Source: Chloroflexota bacterium (GTDB taxonomy: Bacteria; Chloroflexota; Limnocylindria; Limnocylindrales; CSP1-4). Taken from it: a DNA stretch of 25,983 bases. A program made the position numbers and the translations under genes. The notes beneath the pieces were generated by a model. That model did no database searches. It had not been told where the DNA came from and saw nothing but the letters and a program-made list of their open reading frames with translations. The stretch lies in NCBI GenBank assembly GCA_016875645.1, contig VGPE01000008.1:1-25983 (forward strand), given 5' to 3'. Positions within the stretch are counted from its first letter, which is position 1, and every line of letters starts with the position of its first letter. This document shows positions 14,178 to 21,702 of the stretch, piece after piece.

Positions 14178-15557
14178 ATGAGCCGCCCCGATGCCGCGCT
14201 TGCCCGGCTGGCAGCCACGCGCGACGACCAGCTCGCGCGGCTGGATGCGCTGCTCCGCATCCCGTCCATCTCGGCCGACCCCGAGCGTCGCGGTGACGTC
14301 CACGCTGCCGCGGAATGGGTCCGCGACGAGTTGCTGGCATTGGGCATGGAGCGCGCCGACGTCCGCCCGTCGAACGGACAGCCCGCGGTGATGGGGGAGT
14401 GGCTCAGCGCCGGGCCGGATCGGCCCACGGTGCTCGTGTACGCCCACTTCGACGTGCAGCCCGTGGACCCGCTCGGGCTGTGGACGGCGCCACCCTTCGA
14501 GCCGTCAATCCGCGACGGCCGGATCTACGCCCGGGGGGCCTCGGACGACAAGGGCCAATTGATGATCCACCTTGCCGCCCTGCGCGCCCTGTTCGAGGCC
14601 GACGGCCGGCTGCCGCTGAACATCCGGGTCTTCGTCGAGGGCGAGGAGGAGGTCGGCTCGCCTTCCCTCGAGGCGTTCCTCGATGCGAACCGGCCCGACC
14701 TCGTCGCCGACCTTGCGGTGGTCTCGGACGGCTCGATGTTCGCGGAGGGAGTGCCGTCGGTGGGTTACGGCGTGCGCGGCCTCGTCTACCTGGAGGTCAC
14801 CGTTCGCGGGCCCCGCCAGGACCTGCACTCTGGCATCTACGGCGGAGGCGCCCCGAATCCGATCCATGCTCTCGCCCGGATGCTGGCATCGCTGCATGAG
14901 CCGGCCGGCCGCGTGGCCGTGCCGGGCTTCTACGACCGGGTGCGGCCGATCTCCGACGAGGAGCGCCGCCGCCTTGCCGGCCTCGACTTCGATGAATCGG
15001 CGTACCGCGCACAGGTTGGTGCGCCCGACCTCGCCGGCGAGCTCGGGTTCCCGCTGGTGGAGCGGCTCTGGACCCGTCCCACGCTGGACGTCAACGGGAT
15101 CGACGGCGGCTTCGCTGGCGAGGGCGCCAAGACCATCATCCCGGCACTCGCTCGCGCCAAGCTCTCCGCCCGTCTCGTCCCGGACCAGGATCCGCTGGAC
15201 ATCGCCGGCCTCATCGAGGCTGCCCTGCGGGCCGCCGCCCCGTCGTCGGTTGCGGTCGAGGTCCGGGTCCTGGGCCGTGCCCCGGCGGCCCTCGTCGCGC
15301 TGGACCATCCGGCGGTGGGCATCGCCGCGGAAGCACTTGAGGCCACCTGGGACCGCCCGCCGGTCTACCAGCGCGGTGGCGGGACGATCCCAGCCGTCGG
15401 CGGCCTTTCCGATCGGCTCGGGCTCCCCACGTTGATGCTCGGCTTCGGCCTGCCGACCTCCAACGCGCACGCGCCCGACGAATGGCTGCTCCTCGACAAC
15501 TTCGTCCGCGGTACCGAAGCCGTGGTGCGCCTGTGGCACCGGCTCGGTGCGGGGTGA
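14178..15557 (+). CDS. M20-family metallopeptidase (dipeptidase)
   Basis: 459 residues, the usual size for M20 dipeptidases of the ArgE/DapE/CNDP type. The catalytic domain has VLVYAHFDVQP (first zinc His), RGASDDKGQL (bridging Asp), FVEGEEEVGSPS (catalytic Glu and ligand), a VSDGS Asp and the C-terminal TSNAHAPDEWL His. A dimerisation/lid domain is inserted at about residues 200-380 (TVRGPRQDLHSGIYGG). It hydrolyses dipeptides or N-acyl amino acids in the cytosol. GGAGG stands 5 bases before the ATG, and TAGGCT (14137-14142) may be its -10. The riboswitch unit follows after about 25 bases. Confidence 0.9.
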   Translation: MSRPDAALARLAATRDDQLARLDALLRIPSISADPERRGDVHAAAEWVRDELLALGMERADVRPSNGQPAVMGEWLSAGPDRPTVLVYAHFDVQPVDPLGLWTAPPFEPSIRDGRIYARGASDDKGQLMIHLAALRALFEADGRLPLNIRVFVEGEEEVGSPSLEAFLDANRPDLVADLAVVSDGSMFAEGVPSVGYGVRGLVYLEVTVRGPRQDLHSGIYGGGAPNPIHALARMLASLHEPAGRVAVPGFYDRVRPISDEERRRLAGLDFDESAYRAQVGAPDLAGELGFPLVERLWTRPTLDVNGIDGGFAGEGAKTIIPALARAKLSARLVPDQDPLDIAGLIEAALRAAAPSSVAVEVRVLGRAPAALVALDHPAVGIAAEALEATWDRPPVYQRGGGTIPAVGGLSDRLGLPTLMLGFGLPTSNAHAPDEWLLLDNFVRGTEAVVRLWHRLGAG

Positions 15558-15581
15558 GTTGCGCAGACTCGATGATCCCGT

Positions 15582-15611
15582 TTGACGAGCCGCCCCTCGC
15601 CGGTCTACGAT
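15582..15611 (+). promoter_or_regulatory. sigma70-type promoter of the riboswitch transcript
   Basis: TTGACG (15582-15587) and TACGAT (15606-15611) are separated by 18 bases. The expected transcription start, near 15618, falls about 10 bases before the first riboswitch helix. This is the clearest -35/-10 pair in the window. Confidence 0.75.
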
Positions 15612-15628
15612 GCCGGGCAACTGAATAG

Positions 15629-15736
15629 CTCTTATCCAGAGTGGCGGAGGGACCGGCCCGATGAAGCCACGACAACCTACTGGCGGCGACGCCGGCAAGG
15701 TGCCAAATCCGGGCAGGTCCTCCTGCGAGATAAGGG
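15629..15736 (+). ncRNA. SAM-I riboswitch (S box) aptamer
   Basis: All four helices can be drawn. P1 is CTCTTATC (15629-15636) with GATAAGGG (15729-15736). P2 is GTGGC (15641-15645) with GCCAC (15666-15670), enclosing GGAGGGACCGGCCCGATGAA. P3 is ACCT/AGGT plus TGGCG/CGCCG closed by a GCGA tetraloop (15675-15701). P4 is GCAGG/CCTGC (15713-15726). The conserved core GACAACC and the J3/4 strand GGTGCCAAATCC are present. S-adenosylmethionine binding normally stabilises P1 and shuts off methionine or sulfur genes. Here it precedes a threonine-synthase-like gene and a sulfur carrier gene. Confidence 0.93.
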
Positions 15737-15770
15737 ATCTCAGATGACCCTTTCTCCGGGAAGGGTCATC
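15732..15770 (+). terminator. riboswitch expression platform: antiterminator/terminator pair
   Basis: A perfect 10-bp hairpin, GATGACCCTT (15743-15752) with AAGGGTCATC (15761-15770), follows the aptamer. AAGGG of the P1 3' arm (15732-15736) can instead pair with CCCTT (15748-15752). So P1 plus the terminator and the antiterminator exclude each other. No T run follows the hairpin, so termination may need Rho or act another way. The ribosome site is about 75 bases further on and is not directly masked. Confidence 0.6.
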
Positions 15771-15854
15771 CGGTCTCCAGGGCAGTCGTTCCGGTTCCGT
15801 CGCCGCGCTGCAATCCGCGAGCGCGCCATGCCGGCGCACACCCCGAGGAGCCCG

Positions 15855-17198
15855 ATGGCAACCCAGACCCTACCGCCCGAGATCGGGCGCCCGTCCACCG
15901 CCGACGCCGAATCCCGGCCGTCGATGGCGATGGCCGGCGCGGACCGGATCCTCGGGCTGCGCTGCCGCAATTGCGGCACGCGCGAGGCGCTGGGCGCAGC
16001 CTATGTCTGTGCCGCCTGCTTCGGCCCGCTCGAGGTGGAATACAACCTCGCTGCCGTCGCGGGTCTGGACCGGGCGACGATCGAGCGCCGCCCCCCGGGC
16101 ATCTGGCGCTACCTCGAGCTGCTGCCGGTGGCCGAGCAGCCGCGCCGTGGCCTCGCCGTCGGCTCGACGCCGCTGGTCCGGGCTGACCGCCTTGGACCGG
16201 CACTCGGCATCGCCGAGCTCTGGCTCAAGGACGACACCCGCAACCCCACCCTGTCCTTCAAGGACCGCGCCGTGGCCATTGCCGCCGAGCGCGCCAGGGA
16301 GTTCGGGATCACGACGCTGGGCTGCGCGTCGACCGGCAACCTCGCCGGGGCCACGGCCGCAGCGGCGGCCGCGCTCGGCATGCCCGCCTATGTGTTCATG
16401 CCGGCCGACCTCGAGACAGTCAAGATCGACCACGCGCTTGCCTACGGGGCGACCGTGGTCCCGATCGATGGCACGTACGACGACGTCAACCGGTTGTGCC
16501 TGGAGATCGCGGACGAGACCGGCTGGGGCTTCGTGAACATCAACCTGCGCCCGTTCTACGCCGAGGGCAGCAAGACCCTCGCGTTCGAGATCGCCGAGTC
16601 GCTGGGCTGGCAGGCGCCGGATGTCGTGGTCGCCCCGATCGCGTCCGGCGCGATGTTCACCAAGCTCGCCAAGGGCTTCCGCGAGCTGGCCGACCTGGGC
16701 CTGATCGAGCGGACGCCGATCCGGTTCGTCGGCGGCCAGGCCGCCGGCTGTTCGCCCGTCGCGACGGCCTGGTCCCGCGGCACCACCGTGATCGAGCCGG
16801 TCCGGGCGCCCACCACGTTCGTGCGCTCGCTCGCGATCGGCAACCCGGCCGACGGGCGCTACTCGGTTGAATTGGCCGACGCGTCGCACGGGTCGATCGA
16901 GGCGATCCCCGACGAGGTGACCGCGGCCGCGATCCGCCAGGTCGCCGGCCTCGAAGGGATCTACCCGGAGACGACCGGTGGCGTGACCCTGGCAGCCGCC
17001 GAGGCTGCGCGCCGGCGGGGCATCATCCGCGAGGGCGACCGGGTCGTGGCGCTTCTGACCGGCAACGGCCTCAAGACCCCTGACGCGCGGACCCTCGGCC
17101 TGGCCGGCGGCCGCGCAGCCCCGGGCGAGCCTGGCCTCGCGCCGGTCCTTCGCCCCGGCTACGCATCGTTCGAAGCCTGGTTCGAGGGGAACGCGTGA
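15855..17198 (+). CDS. threonine-synthase-like PLP enzyme (possible sulfur-carrier-dependent sulfhydrylase)
   Basis: 447 residues, fold-type II PLP enzyme of the ThrC group. A zinc ribbon at the start has Cys37-x2-Cys40 and Cys52-x2-Cys55. PLP lysine is K136 in NPTLSFKDRAVA. STGNLAGATAAAA binds the substrate carboxylate. YPETTGGVTL and ALLTGNGLKTPD close the site. Where ThrC usually has a GNxGN-type phosphate loop this protein reads VVAPIASGAMFTKLAKGF (about 257-274), marking a divergent clade. The ATG at 15855 has GAGGAG 4 bases upstream. Its stop overlaps the CysO-like gene (GTGA), and a SAM-I riboswitch controls it. A true threonine synthase would not be expected to be shut by SAM. I infer use of O-phosphohomoserine or a similar ester with protein-bound thiocarboxylate to make homocysteine; plain threonine synthase remains the fallback. 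Confidence 0.88.
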   Translation: MATQTLPPEIGRPSTADAESRPSMAMAGADRILGLRCRNCGTREALGAAYVCAACFGPLEVEYNLAAVAGLDRATIERRPPGIWRYLELLPVAEQPRRGLAVGSTPLVRADRLGPALGIAELWLKDDTRNPTLSFKDRAVAIAAERAREFGITTLGCASTGNLAGATAAAAAALGMPAYVFMPADLETVKIDHALAYGATVVPIDGTYDDVNRLCLEIADETGWGFVNINLRPFYAEGSKTLAFEIAESLGWQAPDVVVAPIASGAMFTKLAKGFRELADLGLIERTPIRFVGGQAAGCSPVATAWSRGTTVIEPVRAPTTFVRSLAIGNPADGRYSVELADASHGSIEAIPDEVTAAAIRQVAGLEGIYPETTGGVTLAAAEAARRRGIIREGDRVVALLTGNGLKTPDARTLGLAGGRAAPGEPGLAPVLRPGYASFEAWFEGNA

Positions 17199-17467
17199 GT
17201 GCCGTCCGCATCCCGCCGGTTCTGCGCGCCTCGACCGGCGGCGCCAAGAACGTCGAGGTCGACGGTGCCACGGTGGGCGAAGTGCTCGACCGGCTGGTCG
17301 CGACGTACCCTGGCCTCGCCTCGCAGCTCCTCACGCCGGACGGAACGTTGAGCTCCTTCGTGAACGTGTTCCTCAACGACACCGACATCCGCCACCTGGA
17401 CGCCCTTGCGACCCCGATCGGCGCCCGCGATTCGCTGGTCCTCCTGCCCGCAATGGCGGGCGGCTGA
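17195..17467 (+). CDS. CysO/MoaD/ThiS-family sulfur carrier protein
   Basis: 90 residues, beta-grasp fold, ending LLPAMAGG. The terminal Gly-Gly is the site activated to a thiocarboxylate. IPPVLRASTGGAKNVEV, SSFVNVFLNDTDIRHL and the PAMAGG end closely recall M. tuberculosis CysO, which feeds sulfide to the cysteine synthase CysM. It starts at a GTG overlapping the PLP enzyme's stop by 4 bases, so both are made in step. No adenylating enzyme (MoeB/MoeZ type) or JAMM-type Mec protease gene is in the window; both would be needed elsewhere. Confidence 0.9.
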   Translation: MSAVRIPPVLRASTGGAKNVEVDGATVGEVLDRLVATYPGLASQLLTPDGTLSSFVNVFLNDTDIRHLDALATPIGARDSLVLLPAMAGG

Positions 17468-17809
17468 CGCAGGCAGCGATCACCGATCCTGCCGGCCTCA
17501 GCGCGGCGCGGGCTGACGCTGCTGGAGGTGCCGCCGAGGCGGGTGGACCCGTCCTCGAGCACGATGAGCGAGTTCACGCCGTTGCCCAGGTCGTCGAGAG
17601 GGTGCCATTCGGCGGCGAAGACCACCGGCGCCGGCAGGTCGACCGCGATCCGGTCCGCGGGCAGCGGCGTCCATGTGCCGGTCAGCAGTGCGAGCAACAG
17701 GGAACCGATGAACTCGGCGATGATGGAAGCGGCAGGCATCGGACCGGGACGTTCGCACTGGGAGCGCTGAACTGATGATCGGGGTCACCGGGCGCCGATC
17801 GGCCCACCC
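17468..17809. other. 342-base region between the sulfur carrier and transhydrogenase genes
   Basis: No rightward gene is convincing. The minus strand holds one coding-like stretch (see 17498-17739). No terminator hairpin was found after the sulfur carrier gene. Confidence 0.4.
17498..17739 (-). CDS. possible small secreted or membrane-anchored protein or gene remnant
   Basis: From the ATG ending at 17739 the minus strand reads MPAASIIAEFIGSLLLALLTG (a signal- or TM-like start), then TWTPLPADRIAVDLPAP and WHPLDDLGNGVNSLIVLEDG. Third positions are nearly all G/C, as in the confirmed genes. The frame stays open into the antisense of the sulfur carrier gene, which is implausible for a real end. 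A neighbouring frame stops at 17498, so I give that as a nominal boundary in case of a frameshift or truncation. No ribosome site and no recognised family. Confidence 0.3.
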
Positions 17810-17827
17810 ATGGGGGTTGCGTTGTCG

Positions 17828-19122
17828 ATGAGCACCGAAACTCGGCCACCGGTGGTGGACCCCGAGACGGTCTTTGCCTGGGCGGCACCGCCGGTCGTCT
17901 TCGGGCGAGGCGCAGTGGACGAGACGGGATCGCACGTCGCGGCCCTTGGCGGCCGGCAGGTGGCGCTGGTCACCGACGCGGGCCTCGTCGCGACGGGTCT
18001 CGCAGACCGCGTCACGGCCTCGCTCATTGCTGCCGGGCTGGCCGTGGATCAATTCGACGGCGTTCACGTTGAGCCGACCGACGGCTCGCTCCGGGCCGCC
18101 GCCGCGTGGGCGCGCCAGCGGACCATCGACGCGTTCGTCGCCCTGGGCGGCGGCTCGGCGATCGACACCGCGAAGGTGATGAACCTGCTCTCGACCAACG
18201 ACGGCGAGCTGGAGGAGTACCTCAACGAGCCCGTCGGCCGCGGACAGGCCCCGACCCGACCGCTCATGCCGCTCGTGGCCATCCCCACCACGGCGGGCAC
18301 TGGCGCCGAGAGCACGCCGGTCTGCGTGGTCGACGTCCGACGGCTCCACCTCAAGATCGGCATCAGCCACGCGTGGCTGCGGCCGCGCCTCGCGATCGTG
18401 GATCCGGAGACGACGCTGTCGCTCCCGGCGGACGTCACCGCGGCGAGCGGGATGGACGTCCTGTGCCACGCCCTCGAATCGTGGACGGCCATCCCGTTCG
18501 GGGCGAAGGCCCGGGCGGCGCAGCCGGCGAAGCGGCCCGCCTACAACGGGTCCAACCCGATCAGCGACGTCTGGGCCGCGGAGGCGCTCCGCCTGCTCGG
18601 GCGGTGGTTCCGACGCGTGATCGAAGTCCCCGACGACCTCGACGCCCGCGAGGGCATGCTGGCCGCCGCGATGTTCGCCGGGATCGGCTTCGGAAACGCC
18701 GGTGTCCACCTGCCGCACGCCTGCGCCTATCCGATCGCCGGGCTGGTGCGCTCGTATCGGCCGGCGGGCTACCCGGGGACCGAGCCGCTGGTTCCGCACG
18801 GCCAGTCCGTGGTTGCCACGGCGCCGGCGGTCTTCCGCTTCACCTACCCGGCGGACCCGGACCGCCACGAGGAGGCTGCGCGACTGCTCGCCGGTGGGCG
18901 CCGGCTCCGGGGCGGCATGGAAGCGCTGCCGGGCCAATCGTGGACCTCTCGAGGGACGTGGGAATCCCGAACGGGATGGGGGCGTTCGGGTTCGGGACGG
19001 GGGACATCCCGGCCCTGGTGGACGGTGCGCTCAAGCAGCACCGGCTGCTCGCGATCAGCCCGCGCCCGACCGGCGCGGCCGACCTGGCGGCCATCTTCGA
19101 GGGTTCGATCGCCAACTGGTGA
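17828..19122 (+). pseudogene. hydroxyacid-oxoacid transhydrogenase (iron ADH family), frameshifted near 3' end
   Basis: An iron-dependent alcohol dehydrogenase-fold protein of the ADHFE1/HOT type, about 431 residues. ETVFAWAAPPVVFGRGAVDE opens it, followed by ALGGGSAIDTAKVMNLL (nucleotide loop), PTTAGTGAESTPVCVVD, the metal ligand region MDVLCHALESW, GNAGVHLPHACAYPI and LVPHGQSVV. HOT moves hydride between 4-hydroxybutyrate and 2-oxoglutarate with tightly bound NAD. The first frame is sound to about 18900 (EEAARLLAGG). The end of the protein (IVDLSRDVGIPNGMGAFGFG onward to SIANW) is in the frame one base back, from about 18940 to the TGA at 19122. One base, perhaps in a G run, seems missing. 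The start at 17828 is preferred; an ATG at 17810 is also in frame. Confidence 0.82.
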
Positions 19123-19131
19123 CCGCGGCGA

Positions 19132-19641
19132 CTACTCGACGGGGCTGAGGCGGCCGGTCTCGACGTCGTACACCAGCCCGTGAACGGGTGCATCGGGCTT
19201 CAGCCACGGATGGGCCCGGATCGCCGCGACCTGCCGGCGGAGGTTCGCGGAGAGATCTTCGAAGGCGAGCAGCGGCAGCTCAAGGTCGGCGCCCGTCTCG
19301 CGCGCGAGACGCTCGCGCACCTGGTCCTCCCGGAACGTGAGCATGCCGCAGCGGGTGTGCGCGATGACCAGCACCTCCTCGGTTCCGAGCAGGTGCTGGC
19401 TGATGACCAGTGACCGGAGGGCGTCCTGCGTCGCGAGGCCGCCGGCATTGCGGATGATGTGGGCGTCGCCCGAGCGAAGCCCGAGCATGTCCTCCACGGT
19501 GATCCGAGCGTCCATGCAGGCGATCACGGCGAGGCGCAGTGCCGGCGGCCCGGCCAGGCGGGCTCGATCGAACGAGGCGACCCAGCGTTCGTTCTCGGCA
19601 AGCAGGCGGTCGTAGAGGGATGGCGCGGATTGGTCGGACAT
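19132..19641 (-). CDS. beta-class carbonic anhydrase
   Basis: 169 residues, in the size range of small beta-class enzymes such as M. tuberculosis Rv1284. Zinc ligands are readable: Cys in AVIACMDARIT (with the Asp-Arg dyad), then His and Cys in VIAHTRCGM. HIIRNAGGLATQDALRSL is the conserved core. It interconverts CO2 and bicarbonate in the cytosol. The ATG at 19641 has only a weak GGCGG. CATCAT lies 7 bases upstream and could make the message leaderless. It converges on the transhydrogenase gene with 9 bases between stops and no terminator. Confidence 0.9.
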   Translation of the reverse strand: MSDQSAPSLYDRLLAENERWVASFDRARLAGPPALRLAVIACMDARITVEDMLGLRSGDAHIIRNAGGLATQDALRSLVISQHLLGTEEVLVIAHTRCGMLTFREDQVRERLARETGADLELPLLAFEDLSANLRRQVAAIRAHPWLKPDAPVHGLVYDVETGRLSPVE

Positions 19642-19757
19642 GCCGCCAATGATGCGCTGGAATGCGCCGGCACCGGCGGGTACCGCGGGGGCCGTCGCTC
19701 CCGCCCACCAGCCTCGACCACCGAGTCCTCCGTCACCCGGCGTCGCGACGCCTCGAC

Positions 19758-19763
19758 TACCCT
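19758..19763 (+). promoter_or_regulatory. -10 element TACCCT, leaderless start
   Basis: TACCCT ends exactly six bases before the GTG at 19770. No Shine-Dalgarno precedes that GTG. The spacing matches 3694-3699 and 14052-14057. Confidence 0.4.
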
Positions 19764-19769
19764 CCGGAC

Positions 19770-21632
19770 GTGGAGCGCCGACCACCCGGGAGTGCCGACC
19801 CGTACGAACCCGGGGAGCCGCTGGAATCCGGGTTCGGCGAAGGGCCGGACGAGGACGCCGACGGCTTCGAGGCCGATTTCGCCGCCGGTACGCGGCCCGG
19901 GCGCCACCTGCTCCGGGCGCTGTTCGCCGTTGCGCTCATCGTCGGACTGTTCCTCATGCCCGACCTCTCGACGCAGCCGGATCGATCGGGTCTGAGCGCC
20001 TATCGCGGTCAGATCGTGGAGCTCGACGCAACCCCGAGGCCCGTGGGTGAGGGCGCCCAGCCCAATGTCCGCGTCCGCATGAGCGAGGGACCGCAGGCGG
20101 GCCAGGTCATCGACGCGCATCTGGAGGGTCCGGGCGGCACGCTCGACGTGAGCGGCTACAAGGCCGGTGACGAGGTGGTGGTGACGATCAGCCGGACCGC
20201 GGAGGGCCAGGAGTACGTGGCCGTCAGCGACCGCTGGCGATTGCCGCAGCTTGCCGGCCTCGCGGCCCTGTTCGCGATCACGGTGGTTCTGATCGGAGGC
20301 TGGCGCGGGCTGCGCGCACTGATCGCCCTGGGCCTGACCGTCGCGGTGGTCATGCGGGTGCTCCTGCCGCTGCTGATCGAGGGCGTGTCGCCCATCCCGC
20401 TGGCCGTGGCCGCCGCGACGGGGGTCACGATCACGACCATCGTCCTGACCGAGGGTTGGTCTCGAGCCAGCGTCGCGGCGATCCTGGGCACCGCCACTGC
20501 CCTTGCGCTGACCGGACTGCTCGGCGCCCTCGTGACCCAGGTTGCCGGTTTCACGGGAGCCGCCGCTTCCGACCTTCTCTTCCTGCAGGCAGCGTCGGGT
20601 GGCGGTCTCGACCTGCGCGGGATTCTGCTCGCCGCGTTCATCCTGGGCTCGATCGGCATCCTCGACGACGTGACGGTCACCCAGGCCGCGTTCATCGACG
20701 AGGTCGGGGATCGCGCCGGGCTCCGCGGCCGCGAGTTGTTCGACGGCGCGCTCGACATCGGTCGCTCGCACATCGCCGCGACCATCAACACGCTGTTCCT
20801 GGCCTATGTCGGAGCGACGCTGCCGTTGCTCGTGATCCTCATCGTGAGCCAGCAGCCGGCTGCGCTGCTAATCAACGGCGAAGTGATCGCGATCGAGATC
20901 GTGCGGACGCTGGTCGGCAGCATCGGCATCGTGGCCGCAGTTCCGATCACCTCGGCGATCGCCACCGTCCTCGTGGGGGCAGCGGACCGCGACCGCCGGC
21001 AGGACGGCGGGACGTTCGATGGTCGCGACGGAAGCCGCCGCATCAGAGCCACCGATCCGCTGCCGGCGCTGGTCGGCGGCCTCGCCCTCGTCGGCGTCAC
21101 CACGGCGGTGGTCGCGGCGGTCCTCGGGCCCCTCGGCCCGACGGCGGCCCAGCCCAGCGGGCCATCCGGGTCAATCGCCCCCTCACCTCTCGCATCGCTG
21201 ACGGCCGGGACGCCCGCCCCGACCGGATCGGCCTCGCCCTCCCCCCGCCCCTCGGACGACGTTGTGCCGCTCGCGGTGGAAGGCGAACCGGTCGACGTGC
21301 TCGACGCGGACGGGCGCCTCGGGCGGGTCACCCTGGTCGACTGGGAGACCGAGACCGTTGCCGGGCGCGTGATACTGCATGCCCAGGTTGCCTACGAGTC
21401 TGACCGGCCGTGGGCGATCGGACCGGCCAGTTGGACGGTGCTGGCCGCGACGGGCGAGGAAACCTCGGCGGTCAGCGGCAGCCGGTCGCCCTCCCTGGAG
21501 GCTCGACAGCTGCCGCCGAATTCGGCGTTCGAGGGCTGGATCGAGGCGCCGATGCCGATTGCGCGGGTCGACGTGTTCCTGGTCTACCGAGCCCCGGACG
21601 GCACGGCCGTCTTCGCTGTGCCACTCCAGTGA
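19770..21632 (+). CDS. YibE/F-like membrane protein with an added C-terminal domain
   Basis: 620 residues from a GTG. An acidic disordered start (~1-44) leads to a TM at ~47-64 and an extracytoplasmic beta-rich region (~78-155, QIVELDATPRPVGEGAQ...). At least seven TM helices follow (~162-450), with the family's hallmark GILDDVTVTQAAFIDEV and ARTINTLFLAY-like SHIAATINTLFLAYVGA. Then come a Pro/Ser/Thr linker (~465-510) and a C-terminal beta-sandwich-like domain (~512-620) ending DVFLVYRAPDGTAVFAVPL, which resembles DUF4352-type extracytoplasmic domains. YibE/F function is unknown; a transport or envelope role is presumed. The added domain is uncommon in the proteins I know. Confidence 0.85.
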   Translation: MERRPPGSADPYEPGEPLESGFGEGPDEDADGFEADFAAGTRPGRHLLRALFAVALIVGLFLMPDLSTQPDRSGLSAYRGQIVELDATPRPVGEGAQPNVRVRMSEGPQAGQVIDAHLEGPGGTLDVSGYKAGDEVVVTISRTAEGQEYVAVSDRWRLPQLAGLAALFAITVVLIGGWRGLRALIALGLTVAVVMRVLLPLLIEGVSPIPLAVAAATGVTITTIVLTEGWSRASVAAILGTATALALTGLLGALVTQVAGFTGAAASDLLFLQAASGGGLDLRGILLAAFILGSIGILDDVTVTQAAFIDEVGDRAGLRGRELFDGALDIGRSHIAATINTLFLAYVGATLPLLVILIVSQQPAALLINGEVIAIEIVRTLVGSIGIVAAVPITSAIATVLVGAADRDRRQDGGTFDGRDGSRRIRATDPLPALVGGLALVGVTTAVVAAVLGPLGPTAAQPSGPSGSIAPSPLASLTAGTPAPTGSASPSPRPSDDVVPLAVEGEPVDVLDADGRLGRVTLVDWETETVAGRVILHAQVAYESDRPWAIGPASWTVLAATGEETSAVSGSRSPSLEARQLPPNSAFEGWIEAPMPIARVDVFLVYRAPDGTAVFAVPLQ

Positions 21633-21702
21633 CCGGTCCCCGGAGCCGTCAGACTGACCAGATCGTCGGCATGAGCCGGCATCTGCGGTTCCTTCGCGTC
21701 CC

